64,000 nt of DNA from contig NZ_JAGSPB010000001.1 in the NCBI RefSeq assembly GCF_019204025.1, positions 310,001 to 374,000 on the forward strand, written 5' to 3'. The stretch is from Erythrobacter ani. GTDB lineage: Bacteria; Pseudomonadota; Alphaproteobacteria; Sphingomonadales; Sphingomonadaceae. Under the pieces are notes generated by a model. The model made no database searches. It was not told where the DNA came from and saw only the letters and a list, made by a program, of their open reading frames with translations. The position numbers and the translations under genes were made by a program. Positions 55,767 to 64,000 of this stretch are shown here, piece after piece (within the stretch, counting starts at the first letter, position 1; each line of letters opens with the position of its first letter).

Positions 55767-57419
55767 ATGCTTCGTCACACACAAAGCTTGAAAACCGCGA
55801 TTGCGGGAACAGGGAAACCCATGGGGGGTCAAAAAATGACACGCCAACTTACTGCCAAATTGCTTTTGGCATCTATCGCCGCAGCGCCGCTGGCCGCGGT
55901 TCCGATGAGCACTGCGACTGCACAGCAAGTCGCAAGTCCGACACAGGACATCGTCCTGTCCATCGGAAAAGGTGAGCTCGTCACGATTCCCGGATCGATG
56001 GCAGACGTGTTCGTCGCCAATGACGGCGTAGCGGACGTTCAGATCAAATCTCAGCGTCAGCTCTATGTTTTCGGCAAAGCCGGCGGTGAAACCACGATCT
56101 ACGCCAGCAATGCTCGGGGCGACGTAATTTTCTCGGCCAACATTCGGGTCGGATCCAATATTGGCAGTGTCGACCAGATGATGGCGCTCGCAATGCCGGA
56201 AGCCAAGGTGAATGTCTCCACGATGGGCACGAACACCGTGCTCCTGACTGGTACTGTTGCTGCCCCTGAAGACGCTGCGGAAGCGCAGCGCCTGGTAGAA
56301 GCCTTTCTGGGTGAAGAAGCCAATGTCATCACTCGTTTGAAGACGGCCACTCCATTGCAGGTCAACCTTCAGGTCAAGTTCGCTGAAGTCAGCCGTAGCC
56401 TCGTCCGCGAGATCGGCGGCAACCTCTCCACATACGATTTCTCTCTCGGCGGATTCCGGGGCGGTGTCGGCACCGGGCGCAATTTGCTTGCCGGTGAAGG
56501 AGCATTCGATCCCGCTGGCCCCGTTGCGGTCGCTAACAGTCCTGGCCAGATCGCGCTCGGTGAGGTCACAGGTCCAGCGATCGACTCGGATGGAGGGACC
56601 ACAATCGCTGGTCTTGGCCGCCTCTTCGGCCTTGACGTGATCGGCGCGCTCGATCTGTCGGAAACTCTCGGACTGATCACCACGCTTTCGCAGCCCAATT
56701 TGACCGCGCTTTCGGGTGAAACCGCCACGTTCCTTGCGGGCGGCGAGTTTCCGATCCCGATCAGCCAGGGCCTTGGCAACGTTGCCATTGAATACCGTGA
56801 TTTCGGGGTGAGCCTCTCTTACACGCCGACTGTGCTGGCCAATGGCCGGATTTCACTCCGGGTTCGTCCGGAAGTGTCCGAGCTGTCGTCGCAGGGCGCG
56901 GTTACCCTCAACGGTTTCCAGGTCCCGGCGCTGACAATCCGCAGGACCGAAACGACCGTAGAACTTGGCTCCGGCCAAAGCTTCATGATCGCGGGCCTGA
57001 TGAGCGGCAATTCGCAGAACCTTCTCGAAAAGGCTCCAGGCCTCGGTGACATACCGATCCTCGGCAACCTGTTCCGATCGCGCGATTTCCGTAAGGGCGA
57101 AACCGAACTCGTGATCGTCGTCACGCCATACCTGGTCAAACCAGTGAACGCCTCGGACATCAAGCTGCCGACCGACGGTTTCCGCACGGCCAGCGAGCTT
57201 GAGCAGTTTATCGGATACCGGGACAATGCCGGTGTGTCGGGCGAACAGCGCCCTGGCCCAACTGCCAAGGATCAGGATGCGCCCAACCCGGACATCAGCA
57301 ATGCCGATCCGGCTGCGATCATGCCCAATAGCGCACCTAAGGATCCGCGCCGTGCTGACAAGAAGAACCGCAAAAAGGAGCGGTCGGCCGACGCCGTAGC
57401 TCCTGGTTTCAGCCTGTAA
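55767..57419 (+). CDS. cpaC: Flp pilus outer-membrane secretin CpaC (RcpA)
   Basis: CpaC is the outer-membrane channel for the Flp pilus. The 550-residue protein has a signal peptide, an N-terminal pilus/BON-type domain (about 60-190), and the secretin domain (about 300-450) with its conserved LTALSGETATFLAGGEFPIP block. A 100-residue charged tail follows. The first ATG (55767) has GAGGGGA upstream. A later ATG (55836) gives a more normal signal peptide and is also preceded by a G-rich tract, so the start is uncertain. Confidence 0.92.
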   Translation: MLRHTQSLKTAIAGTGKPMGGQKMTRQLTAKLLLASIAAAPLAAVPMSTATAQQVASPTQDIVLSIGKGELVTIPGSMADVFVANDGVADVQIKSQRQLYVFGKAGGETTIYASNARGDVIFSANIRVGSNIGSVDQMMALAMPEAKVNVSTMGTNTVLLTGTVAAPEDAAEAQRLVEAFLGEEANVITRLKTATPLQVNLQVKFAEVSRSLVREIGGNLSTYDFSLGGFRGGVGTGRNLLAGEGAFDPAGPVAVANSPGQIALGEVTGPAIDSDGGTTIAGLGRLFGLDVIGALDLSETLGLITTLSQPNLTALSGETATFLAGGEFPIPISQGLGNVAIEYRDFGVSLSYTPTVLANGRISLRVRPEVSELSSQGAVTLNGFQVPALTIRRTETTVELGSGQSFMIAGLMSGNSQNLLEKAPGLGDIPILGNLFRSRDFRKGETELVIVVTPYLVKPVNASDIKLPTDGFRTASELEQFIGYRDNAGVSGEQRPGPTAKDQDAPNPDISNADPAAIMPNSAPKDPRRADKKNRKKERSADAVAPGFSL

Positions 57420-57438
57420 CTCGAGAAAGGTGAGAACA

Positions 57439-58098
57439 ATGCACACAGCATTTAAAAGCAAACTGGCCAAAGCGCCGCTCCATGCTCTTGCGCTCTCGAT
57501 GGGGCTGGCTGTCGCTGGCTGCGGCGGGATGCCAAGCAACACATCGCTGTACAGCACCAAGCAACCGGTGGTCGAGCGGACGAATTATACGCTCGATGTC
57601 AACACCAACGCCCAAGGTCTGCCGGTGTCTGAGCAATCGCGCCTCAACGGCTGGTTCGAGACGATGGACCTTCGCTATGGCGACCGTGTCACAATTGAAG
57701 ATCCGTCGAACAGCCCCGCTGTCGCTGACGCGGTCAACGAACTGGCCGGGCGTTACGGGTTGATCGTCGAAGCGGTTGCTCCGACCACGGTCGGATTTCT
57801 TGAGCCCGGACAGGCACGCGTCGTCATCACGCGTTCGGCGGCGTCGGTGCCGGGCTGCCCTGATTGGTCCGCCAAGTCCGACATGAACTACAACAATGGC
57901 ATGAGCCCGAATTTCGGCTGCGCGAACAACAGCAATCTCGCTGCGATGGTCGCCAATCCGCAAGACTTGCTGGAAGGCCAGGAAGGCTCCGGCGAAACCG
58001 TGATCGCTACCGGTACGAAAGCGATCGATACTTATCGTGAGACGCCGCCGACCGGTGCTGGCGGCCTACGGAACGCTCAAGGCGGGCAAGGAGAATAG
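57439..58098 (+). CDS. cpaD: Pilus assembly lipoprotein CpaD
   Basis: CpaD is an outer-membrane lipoprotein thought to help secretin assembly. At 219 residues it has lipobox VAGC (near 28) and the CpaD-family body, which includes GCPDWS and NFGCANNSNLAAMVANP (near 140-170), the most conserved part. I start at the ATG at 57439, with AGAAAGG 8 nt upstream, over a GTG three codons earlier. Confidence 0.92.
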   Translation: MHTAFKSKLAKAPLHALALSMGLAVAGCGGMPSNTSLYSTKQPVVERTNYTLDVNTNAQGLPVSEQSRLNGWFETMDLRYGDRVTIEDPSNSPAVADAVNELAGRYGLIVEAVAPTTVGFLEPGQARVVITRSAASVPGCPDWSAKSDMNYNNGMSPNFGCANNSNLAAMVANPQDLLEGQEGSGETVIATGTKAIDTYRETPPTGAGGLRNAQGGQGE

Positions 58099-58103
58099 TA
58101 ATC

Positions 58104-59387
58104 ATGAACGCTCCCTGGAAATCGGGCCTGCCCGGAAATCGTGACGCGTTTGCAGCTTACATCTGCGACGATGCCGCCCTCGACGTTTTGCGTCCGGTCG
58201 TCATCGAGATGGGCTGGCAAACCGAGAAGTGCAACAAAGGTGGCCTCCGCAATGCGATCCAGTCGCTTTCGGTCAGCGCGAGCCCTGCAATCCTGGTCGT
58301 CGACCTGTCGGAAAGCGGAGATCCGCTGAACGACATCAACGCCTTGGCAGAAGTCTGCGAGCCTGGAACGGTCGTGATCGCTATCGGGCAAGTTAACGAT
58401 GTCCGCCTCTACCGCGATCTTATCGCGAGCGGGATCCACGACTATCTGCTGAAGCCTCTGAACGCCCAGCAGGTGCACGACGCTCTTAATCAGGCGCTTG
58501 CCGTCTTTACATCGCCCAAGGCGGGTGATGGCGACGCGGTCAAGAAGCACATCTCGACTGCGATTGTAGGCACACGCGGCGGCGCGGGCGCTTCGACACT
58601 GGCAACCTCGCTTGCTTGGCTGTTCAGCAGCGAACACGATTCGCCGACGGCCCTGCTGGATCTCGACATCCACTTCGGTACGGGCGCGCTTGCGCTCGAT
58701 CTGGAGCCAGGCCGCGGCCTGACCGACGCGATCGACAATCCAAGCCGTATCGACGGACTCTTCATCGAGCGCGCAATGACGCGCGCCAATGAGAAGCTGT
58801 CGATACTTTCGGCAGAAGCACCGATCAGCCAGCCGCTGATGACCGATGGCGCCGCATTCGTTCAGCTGGAGGAAGAATTCCGCCAGGCGTTCGAAATGAC
58901 CGTCATCGACATGCCGCGTAATATGCTGATCAACTTCCCGCACTTGCTTGCCGACGTGAACCTGGTCGTTTTGACCTGCGAACTCACGCTCGCATCTGCA
59001 CGTGATACGATCCGCGTGCTGTCATGGCTCAAAACCAATGCGGCACATGCGCATCCGATGATCGTCGCCAACAAGGTGCAATCGGGTGTTGCCGAAATCA
59101 GCAAGGCCGACTTCGAGGCCTCGATCGAGCGCAAGATCGACTTCGTGATCCCATACGACGTTAAAGCTGCAACCAACGCGGCAAAACTGGGTCAGGTTTT
59201 CGTGGATGCCAATCGGTCGAGCAAAGCGAGCTCGGTCATTCGTCAGATCGGCGAACGGATCATGGGCGCAAGCGAGGAGGACCTCGCATCGGTCAGCGAA
59301 GAGAAAAAGTCGCTGCTCGGCGGGTTCGATCTGAAGTCGCTACTGGCGAAAAAGGACAAGGCCGAAGTGAAAGAAGCGGCTGAATAG
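58104..59387 (+). CDS. cpaE: Pilus assembly protein CpaE (TadZ)
   Basis: CpaE is the ParA/MinD-like ATPase that places the Flp machine at the pole. The 427-residue protein has an N-terminal receiver-like domain (about 15-140) whose phospho-acceptor position may be degenerate. A P-loop-like GTRGGAGAST follows (near 155-164), then the ParA-type domain. The signature lysine of the deviant Walker A motif is replaced by Arg/Gly, as in other TadZ proteins. The cpaF gene that usually follows is absent. Confidence 0.9.
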   Translation: MNAPWKSGLPGNRDAFAAYICDDAALDVLRPVVIEMGWQTEKCNKGGLRNAIQSLSVSASPAILVVDLSESGDPLNDINALAEVCEPGTVVIAIGQVNDVRLYRDLIASGIHDYLLKPLNAQQVHDALNQALAVFTSPKAGDGDAVKKHISTAIVGTRGGAGASTLATSLAWLFSSEHDSPTALLDLDIHFGTGALALDLEPGRGLTDAIDNPSRIDGLFIERAMTRANEKLSILSAEAPISQPLMTDGAAFVQLEEEFRQAFEMTVIDMPRNMLINFPHLLADVNLVVLTCELTLASARDTIRVLSWLKTNAAHAHPMIVANKVQSGVAEISKADFEASIERKIDFVIPYDVKAATNAAKLGQVFVDANRSSKASSVIRQIGERIMGASEEDLASVSEEKKSLLGGFDLKSLLAKKDKAEVKEAAE

Positions 59388-59397
59388 GCTGCGTCTT

Positions 59398-59445
59398 TCA
59401 CCGCGCGATCCGTAATCTGCTCTGCAGATACGGATCGCGCGGTGA
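59398..59445. repeat. Near-perfect 22-bp inverted repeat between cpaE and tadB
   Basis: The left arm 59398-59420 and the right arm 59424-59445 pair over 22 bp, with a single bulged A and a TCT apex. No T tract follows. It lies 10 bp after the cpaE stop, where cpaF is normally found. It could be an mRNA-stabilising or processing hairpin, a Rho-related barrier, or a REP-like element. Confidence 0.8.
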
Positions 59446-59518
59446 GCCCCGATAAAGGCTCGCAGGCCAAGCCGCGACTGGTGCGGCGCAATGTAGGATC
59501 TTGGCGGAAAGCAATAGT

Positions 59519-60490
59519 ATGGACTTTACCCAAACACTGCTCGTTACCGGCGCTATATTCGCCGTGATCGTCGTGGGCTATCTGATCGCCACAGGTTCCG
59601 GTGCGGGCAAGGCGCAGAAACGCCGCCTCGATGCATTGCGTTACCGCCATTCCGAAAGCACCGACACCAAGGTCGAATCCCAGCTTAAGAAAGCTATCGC
59701 TGCGCGAAGGCCGAAGGCCCACCGCATTGCGGGATCAAGTTCGCGTGTCGAGGCCCTTGAGATACGTCTGGATCGCAGCGGCAAGAAGTGGACACTGACG
59801 CAGTATGCCTACGCGTCAGGCGGTCTCGCCGTCGTGGTGGCCATGGCAGTTTTCCTGCAATCGGGGGCTTTTCTACTTTCGCTCGGCGTCGGACTTTTTA
59901 TCGGCGCAGGACTTCCACACCTCGTTCTGGGCTTTTTCATCAAGAAGCGCACAGGCGCTTTCAATGAGAAGTTTCCCGATGCGATCGAATTGCTTGTCCG
60001 CGGCCTCAGGTCCGGCCTCCCCGTGACAGAAACGCTTGCGGTCGTGGCGCAGGAAGTTCCCGGCCCCGTCGGTGAAGAGTTCAAGGGCATCGTAGAGCGG
60101 ATCAAGATCGGTAAAACCATGGAGGATTCGCTCCAGGACACAGCCAATCGGCTCGGGATTCCGGAATTCAACTTCTTCTGCATCACGCTCGCCATTCAGC
60201 GCGAGACGGGCGGTAACCTTGCCGAGACGCTTTCGAACCTTGCCGACGTTCTGCGCAAACGTGCGCAAATGAAGCTCAAGATCAGAGCCATGAGCTCGGA
60301 ATCGAAAGCTTCGGCCTATATCGTGGGTTCGTTGCCATTCGTCGTCTTCATCATGGTATACATGGTGAACCCAAGTTACCTCGCCGGCTTCTTCTATGAA
60401 GACCGCCTCATCGTGGCCGGTCTCGGCGGGCTTGTGTGGATGAGCATCGGCGTCTTCATCATGGCCAAAATGGTCAACTTCGAAATCTAA
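59519..60490 (+). CDS. tadB: Flp pilus inner-membrane platform protein TadB
   Basis: TadB is a type II secretion F-domain platform protein. At 323 residues it has N-terminal membrane helices, the T2SSF domain (about 150-290) with the KFPDAIELLVRGLRSG-like motif, and C-terminal helices. I prefer the ATG at 59519 to the TTG at 59501; neither has a strong ribosome-binding site. It pairs with tadC 18 bp downstream. The motor ATPase that would drive this platform is not encoded nearby. Confidence 0.9.
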   Translation: MDFTQTLLVTGAIFAVIVVGYLIATGSGAGKAQKRRLDALRYRHSESTDTKVESQLKKAIAARRPKAHRIAGSSSRVEALEIRLDRSGKKWTLTQYAYASGGLAVVVAMAVFLQSGAFLLSLGVGLFIGAGLPHLVLGFFIKKRTGAFNEKFPDAIELLVRGLRSGLPVTETLAVVAQEVPGPVGEEFKGIVERIKIGKTMEDSLQDTANRLGIPEFNFFCITLAIQRETGGNLAETLSNLADVLRKRAQMKLKIRAMSSESKASAYIVGSLPFVVFIMVYMVNPSYLAGFFYEDRLIVAGLGGLVWMSIGVFIMAKMVNFEI

Positions 60491-60508
60491 GCGGGAAGGA
60501 ACACAGCC

Positions 60509-61507
60509 ATGCTTCAACAACCCGCAGGACCAACGCTGCTCGGTTTCGACGTTATCCTCGTCGGGACTGTGCTGGCAGGCCTCGCCGCCTTTGCGGTGAT
60601 CCTGGCAATCTATGCCGCGGTCACCATCAGGGACCCAATGGCAAGGCGCGTCAAATCGCTCAACGATCGGCGCGACGAGCTCAAAGCCGGGATCATCACT
60701 CAAGGCTCTAAAAAGCGCGCCAGTCTGGTTCGCAAGACGGACAAGACGGACAAGGTCAAAGAAAAGCTGAACAGCATGAAAGTGCTGCAGCAGAGCCAGC
60801 TGGACGTGGTCCAACAGAAATTGGCCCATGCCGGATATCGGAACAAGGAACTCGCGGTCTATATCATCGGTGCCCGCGCGATCCTGCCGATCGTGTTCGG
60901 AACCATCGGTTTCGTCGCCATCTATGTCACTGAAATGTTCCCGGACTGGGGACCCTTCACGCGGCTTGGGGCGATGGCGATGGTGCTGTTCCTCTCCTAC
61001 AAGGGGCCCGAGCTTTTCCTTAAGAACAAGGCCGACAAGCGCACCAAGGAGATCCAGAAAGGTCTGCCTGACGCACTCGATCTGCTCGTTATTTGCGCAG
61101 AAGCCGGTCTTACAGTCGATGCCGCGTTCAATCGCGTGGCAAAGGAACTCGGCCAGGCCTACCCTGAATTGGGCGACGAATTTGCCCTCACCGCAATCGA
61201 GCTTTCATTCCTCAATGAACGCCGCGACGCCTTCAACAACCTCGCATACCGCGTCGATCTCGAAGCGGTCAAAGGCGTCGTCACCACCATGGTGCAAACT
61301 GAACGTTACGGTACACCGCTTGCCAGCGCACTGCGCGTCTTGTCGGCCGAATTCCGTAACGAACGGATGATGCGCGCCGAAGAGAAAGCCGCGCGTCTGC
61401 CAGCCATCATGACGGTGCCGCTGATCCTGTTCATCCTTCCGGTGCTTTTCATCGTGATCCTCGGCCCTGCGGCCTGCTCGATCTCCGATGCGCTCCTGAG
61501 CGAGTAA
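60509..61507 (+). CDS. tadC: Flp pilus inner-membrane platform protein TadC
   Basis: TadC is the second F-domain platform protein. The 332 residues begin with a membrane helix (about 13-38) and a basic cytoplasmic linker. The T2SSF domain contains the GLPDALDLLVICAEAGL segment (near 187-203), and two C-terminal helices follow. It ends the pilus unit; an intrinsic terminator follows 45 bp later. Confidence 0.92.
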   Translation: MLQQPAGPTLLGFDVILVGTVLAGLAAFAVILAIYAAVTIRDPMARRVKSLNDRRDELKAGIITQGSKKRASLVRKTDKTDKVKEKLNSMKVLQQSQLDVVQQKLAHAGYRNKELAVYIIGARAILPIVFGTIGFVAIYVTEMFPDWGPFTRLGAMAMVLFLSYKGPELFLKNKADKRTKEIQKGLPDALDLLVICAEAGLTVDAAFNRVAKELGQAYPELGDEFALTAIELSFLNERRDAFNNLAYRVDLEAVKGVVTTMVQTERYGTPLASALRVLSAEFRNERMMRAEEKAARLPAIMTVPLILFILPVLFIVILGPAACSISDALLSE

Positions 61508-61551
61508 CAGCCTACGCGGGTACATCGAGGCACGATGCTCGCACAGTAAAG

Positions 61552-61585
61552 AGGGTCGGTCAGGTTTGCCTGTCCGGCCCTTTTT
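61552..61585 (+). terminator. Intrinsic terminator after tadC
   Basis: A 13-bp stem (61552-61564 with 61569-61581, one wobble and one mismatch), a TTTG loop and a run of five T. It also separates the convergent MarR gene. Confidence 0.88.
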
Positions 61586-61589
61586 CTTG

Positions 61590-62069
61590 CTATGAATTGT
61601 CCGCTAGCGAAGCCGCGCGCACATGCATCCGGTCGAGCAAATCCCGGAATTGAGCGCGTTCTCGAGGGGCGAAGCCGTCGAACAATTCGCGTTCGGTTGC
61701 CAGCGCCAGCGGCATGACTTCGCGGTGGATCGACCGGCCTTCCTCCGTCAGCTCGAGAAGGTGCGAGCGGCCGTCTGCCTCGTTCGGCACGCGCTGGATC
61801 AAACCGCGTTCCTCCAGGACCTTGCAGGCGCGATTGACCGCAACCTTGTCCATCCGCGTCACCTGGGTCAACGCCTGCTGCGTGCACGCTCGCTGCGTCC
61901 CGTCGCCCAGCACCGCCATGATCCTCCATTCCGGAACCTTCAACCCGAAGCGTTTGCGATATCGCTCCGCGATCAGATCGCTAACCGCGTTGGACGCGAT
62001 CGAAAGCTGATAAGGAAGGAAGCCTGAAAGGCTCCACTCAGTGCCGGTTTCGGTAGTCTTGTCGTTCAT
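61590..62069 (-). CDS. MarR family transcriptional regulator
   Basis: This is a 159-residue winged-helix repressor. The helix-turn-helix region lies about 62-85 (TQQALTQVTRMDKVAVNRACK), with the wing motif at ADGRSHLLELTEEG (near 98-111). MarR proteins usually sense small aromatic ligands. It is followed by no gene on this strand; the enoyl-CoA hydratase gene lies 72 bp upstream in the same direction and may be a target. Confidence 0.92.
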   Translation of the reverse strand: MNDKTTETGTEWSLSGFLPYQLSIASNAVSDLIAERYRKRFGLKVPEWRIMAVLGDGTQRACTQQALTQVTRMDKVAVNRACKVLEERGLIQRVPNEADGRSHLLELTEEGRSIHREVMPLALATERELFDGFAPRERAQFRDLLDRMHVRAASLADNS

Positions 62070-62141
62070 CGCAAGTGGTTTCTCATGAAACCATCGCGAT
62101 TGGCAAGGCCCGCCAGTGCGGCAAGCTCTCTCGGACGCACA

Positions 62142-63014
62142 CTATTCGTAGGGTCGCTCGTCCCACCAAGGGTAGAAATCGGGCATGTCTTCGCTGACTT
62201 TCGCTGGATACTGCGGAGGCCGTTTCTCGAGGAAACTCGCAATTCCCTCTTTCGCGTCCGCACCGCGCGACAGGCGGTAAATTGCCCGGCTGTCGATCTT
62301 GTGTGCTTCCATCGGGTGATCAGCGCTCATCAATCGCCACATCATCGCGCGGGTCATCGCCACAGATACCGCCGAAGTGTTTTGCGCGATCTCCTGCGCG
62401 AGTGCACGCGCTTCGTTCAGAAGCACCTGCGGCGAGTGGACCGAACGGATGAGGCCACCATCCTTGGCTTCCTGAGCGCTGAAGACACGGCCTGAATAGC
62501 ACCATTCCAGCGCCTGGCTGATCCCGACAATCCGCGGCAGGAACCAGCTCGAGGCTGCCTCCGGCACGATGCCCCGGCGCGCAAACACAAAACCGAAACG
62601 AGCGGTTTCACTCGCAAGACGGATATCCATGGCGAGTTGCATCGTCGCACCGACGCCGACGGCCACGCCGTTGCAAGCTGAAATGAGCGGCTTCTTGCTT
62701 TCGAACAGCCGCAGGGTCAGCAGTCCGCCGCCGTCGCGGACAGTCGGATCGCTCAGATCGTCGACCTCGGTCGGATCGGAAAAGACGTGGCCTCCCCCTT
62801 CCGGCGTCAGATCCGCGCCCGCGCAGAACGCTCGTTCACCCGCACCGGTAAAGATCACCGCGCGCACTTCGTCATCGGCGTCGATATCGTCCATCGCCGT
62901 CATGATCTCGCTTCCCATGGTGCGAGTATAGGCATTCATCTTGTCCGGCCGGTTGAGCGTGATGGTCGCAACGCCGTCAGCCTTGTTTACGAGGATCTGG
63001 GTGTAATCGGTCAT
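62142..63014 (-). CDS. Enoyl-CoA hydratase/isomerase family protein
   Basis: This is a 290-residue crotonase-fold enzyme. The oxyanion-hole segments are AFCAGADLT (near 64-72) and NGVAVGVGATMQLA (near 120). A catalytic Glu in the usual position is possible in RRGIVPEAASS, while the second Glu is less clear. Hydratase, isomerase or other crotonase activity cannot be decided. I start at the ATG at 63014, with GGAG 6 nt upstream. Confidence 0.9.
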   Translation of the reverse strand: MTDYTQILVNKADGVATITLNRPDKMNAYTRTMGSEIMTAMDDIDADDEVRAVIFTGAGERAFCAGADLTPEGGGHVFSDPTEVDDLSDPTVRDGGGLLTLRLFESKKPLISACNGVAVGVGATMQLAMDIRLASETARFGFVFARRGIVPEAASSWFLPRIVGISQALEWCYSGRVFSAQEAKDGGLIRSVHSPQVLLNEARALAQEIAQNTSAVSVAMTRAMMWRLMSADHPMEAHKIDSRAIYRLSRGADAKEGIASFLEKRPPQYPAKVSEDMPDFYPWWDERPYE

Positions 63015-63229
63015 TCTATCTCCAACCATTATTGCCCTGCCCGTCATGCTATCGAACCGGGCGGGCCGCGAGACATGGACCACGTGTTACGCGGTCCTGA
63101 AGCACAAAACCCGATCCGATCCGATCGGTCAATCGCGCCCGCCATATCGCGTTCGCACAGCTAACTTGATCGACCAATTCGATAGGCGCCAGTAGGCGCT
63201 GTACGAAAGCGCTTCGGACGCGCCGCCAA

Positions 63230-64000
63230 CTATTCCAGCGAGGGTTCAGCGGCGGCGGCCCGCGCGAACCGATCAGAAAATTCACGAACCTTTGCGGGTA
63301 GGTAAGGCGTCTGCGGCCTCACCAGGTATAACGGAAAGGCATCGGCGGCCCAGTCCGGGAGTACAACACGCATCCGACCGGAGGAAACCTCCTTTTCGAA
63401 CGCCCAAAGCGGCCCCTGATGCAAGCCAGCGCTTCCAAGCACCAATTGCTTGATCGCGGTAACGCTGTTCGCCGCCACCCGGCCGGTCACCTCCGCGCTT
63501 TGCCTTTTCTTTCCGTGAGAAAGCGTGAGCGGAAGGCGGCGCTGGCCTCCGCGATAAAATACAAAGGGGTGGTCGCCAAGCTCTGAGGGATGTTCCGGAA
63601 GGCCATGCATGTCCGCATACTCCGCCGAGGCGACGATTACGCGCGGCACTTCGGCCACTTTGCGCGCGATCAGACTCGAATCCGAAAGTCGCCCGATACG
63701 CACCACGATATCAAGTCCAGCCTCGGTGAGATTGTCGAAGCGGCTGCCGAGCACAAGCTCGATATCGAGATCCGGCGCATCGTGCAGCAGTTTGGCGATG
63801 ACCGGAGCCACGAACCGCGCCCCGAAGTCGACCGGCGCCCCGATCCTGAGCTTCCCGCGCGGATCGTCGAGCAAGCCGGCAACGTCCGCCTCCAGCGCCA
63901 TACGCTCATCCACCAGACGTCGCACGCCTTCGTAATATCGCCGGCCCGCCTCGGTCGGAATCGATCTTTTGGTCGATCGCCGGAGCAGTTTCGCCTGCAG
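63230..64000 (-). CDS. LysR family transcriptional regulator (5' part cut by window edge)
   Basis: The visible 256 residues start near the end of the DNA-binding helix-turn-helix with LLRRSTKRSIPTEAG, the typical LysR run-out. The effector-binding domain follows (about 45-240 of the visible part). The missing N-terminus is about 40-50 residues. The target is unknown; the neighbouring enoyl-CoA hydratase gene is on the same strand, 215 bp away. Confidence 0.9.
   Translation of the reverse strand: MQAKLLRRSTKRSIPTEAGRRYYEGVRRLVDERMALEADVAGLLDDPRGKLRIGAPVDFGARFVAPVIAKLLHDAPDLDIELVLGSRFDNLTEAGLDIVVRIGRLSDSSLIARKVAEVPRVIVASAEYADMHGLPEHPSELGDHPFVFYRGGQRRLPLTLSHGKKRQSAEVTGRVAANSVTAIKQLVLGSAGLHQGPLWAFEKEVSSGRMRVVLPDWAADAFPLYLVRPQTPYLPAKVREFSDRFARAAAAEPSLE

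Overview
The window is a dense, high-GC chromosomal stretch from an alphaproteobacterium. The best fit is Sphingomonadales, probably the Erythrobacteraceae. This is inferred from gene content and order: a dcw cluster running mraZ-rsmH-ftsL-ftsI-murE-murF-mraY, an argS-SPOR-nagZ-scpA-scpB-tatA-tatB-tatC block, ispH-thrB-rnhA, short class II ArgC, a Cpa/Tad pilus locus, and many ATGA stop/start overlaps. I found no tRNA, rRNA, insertion sequence, integrase or CRISPR array. The only gene of phage-like family is a solitary GH24 lysozyme. Both window edges cut genes: mraY at the left and a LysR regulator at the right.

Layout. 1-7380 (-): cell wall and division operon, transcribed leftwards from mraZ, with a 404-bp leader (7381-7784) carrying two arrays of GGG boxes at exact 10-bp spacing. 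7785-10386 (-): ferredoxin, cysteine synthase, a one-TM protein and a lipoprotein. 10497-15835: AlkA-like glycosylase, secreted S9 peptidase, SDR, pterin dehydratase (-) and the haem exporter pair ccmAB. 15836-20697: membrane protein, CDP-alcohol phosphatidyltransferase (-), methionine aminopeptidase (-), DUF3298-type lipoprotein (-), leucyl aminopeptidase and an SH3 protein. 20729-23712: argC, then the nitrogen unit glnB-glnA behind a sigma-54-like promoter. 23801-37147: envelope region with a DUF1501/DUF1800 pair, lysozyme, a Gly/Asn-rich secreted protein, a fasciclin lipoprotein, tamB-tamA and an N-end-rule aminoacyl transferase. 37361-41357: threonine ammonia-lyase, a beta-hydroxyacid dehydrogenase and an exported amidohydrolase. 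41440-49071 (-): tat, scp, nagZ, SPOR, argS and a lipoprotein. 49177-51649: ispH-thrB-rnhA. 51704-54069 (-): a 58-residue DUF1508 protein, a DAO-type oxidoreductase and an alpha/beta hydrolase. 54180-61507: cpaA-cpaB-cpaC-cpaD-cpaE-tadB-tadC. 61590-64000 (-): MarR regulator, enoyl-CoA hydratase and a partial LysR regulator.

Much of the window serves the envelope: peptidoglycan synthesis and recycling (mur genes, ftsI, nagZ), protein export (Tat, TamAB, pilus secretin), and Tat-, Sec- or lipoprotein-exported proteins of poorly known function. The observations most worth following are the phased GGG arrays upstream of mraZ, and a pilus locus that lacks the cpaF ATPase and flp pilin genes and instead has a near-perfect 22-bp inverted repeat between cpaE and tadB. 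No wholly new multi-gene system is evident. The least explained protein set is the DUF1501/DUF1800, lysozyme, Gly/Asn-rich protein and fasciclin neighbourhood.
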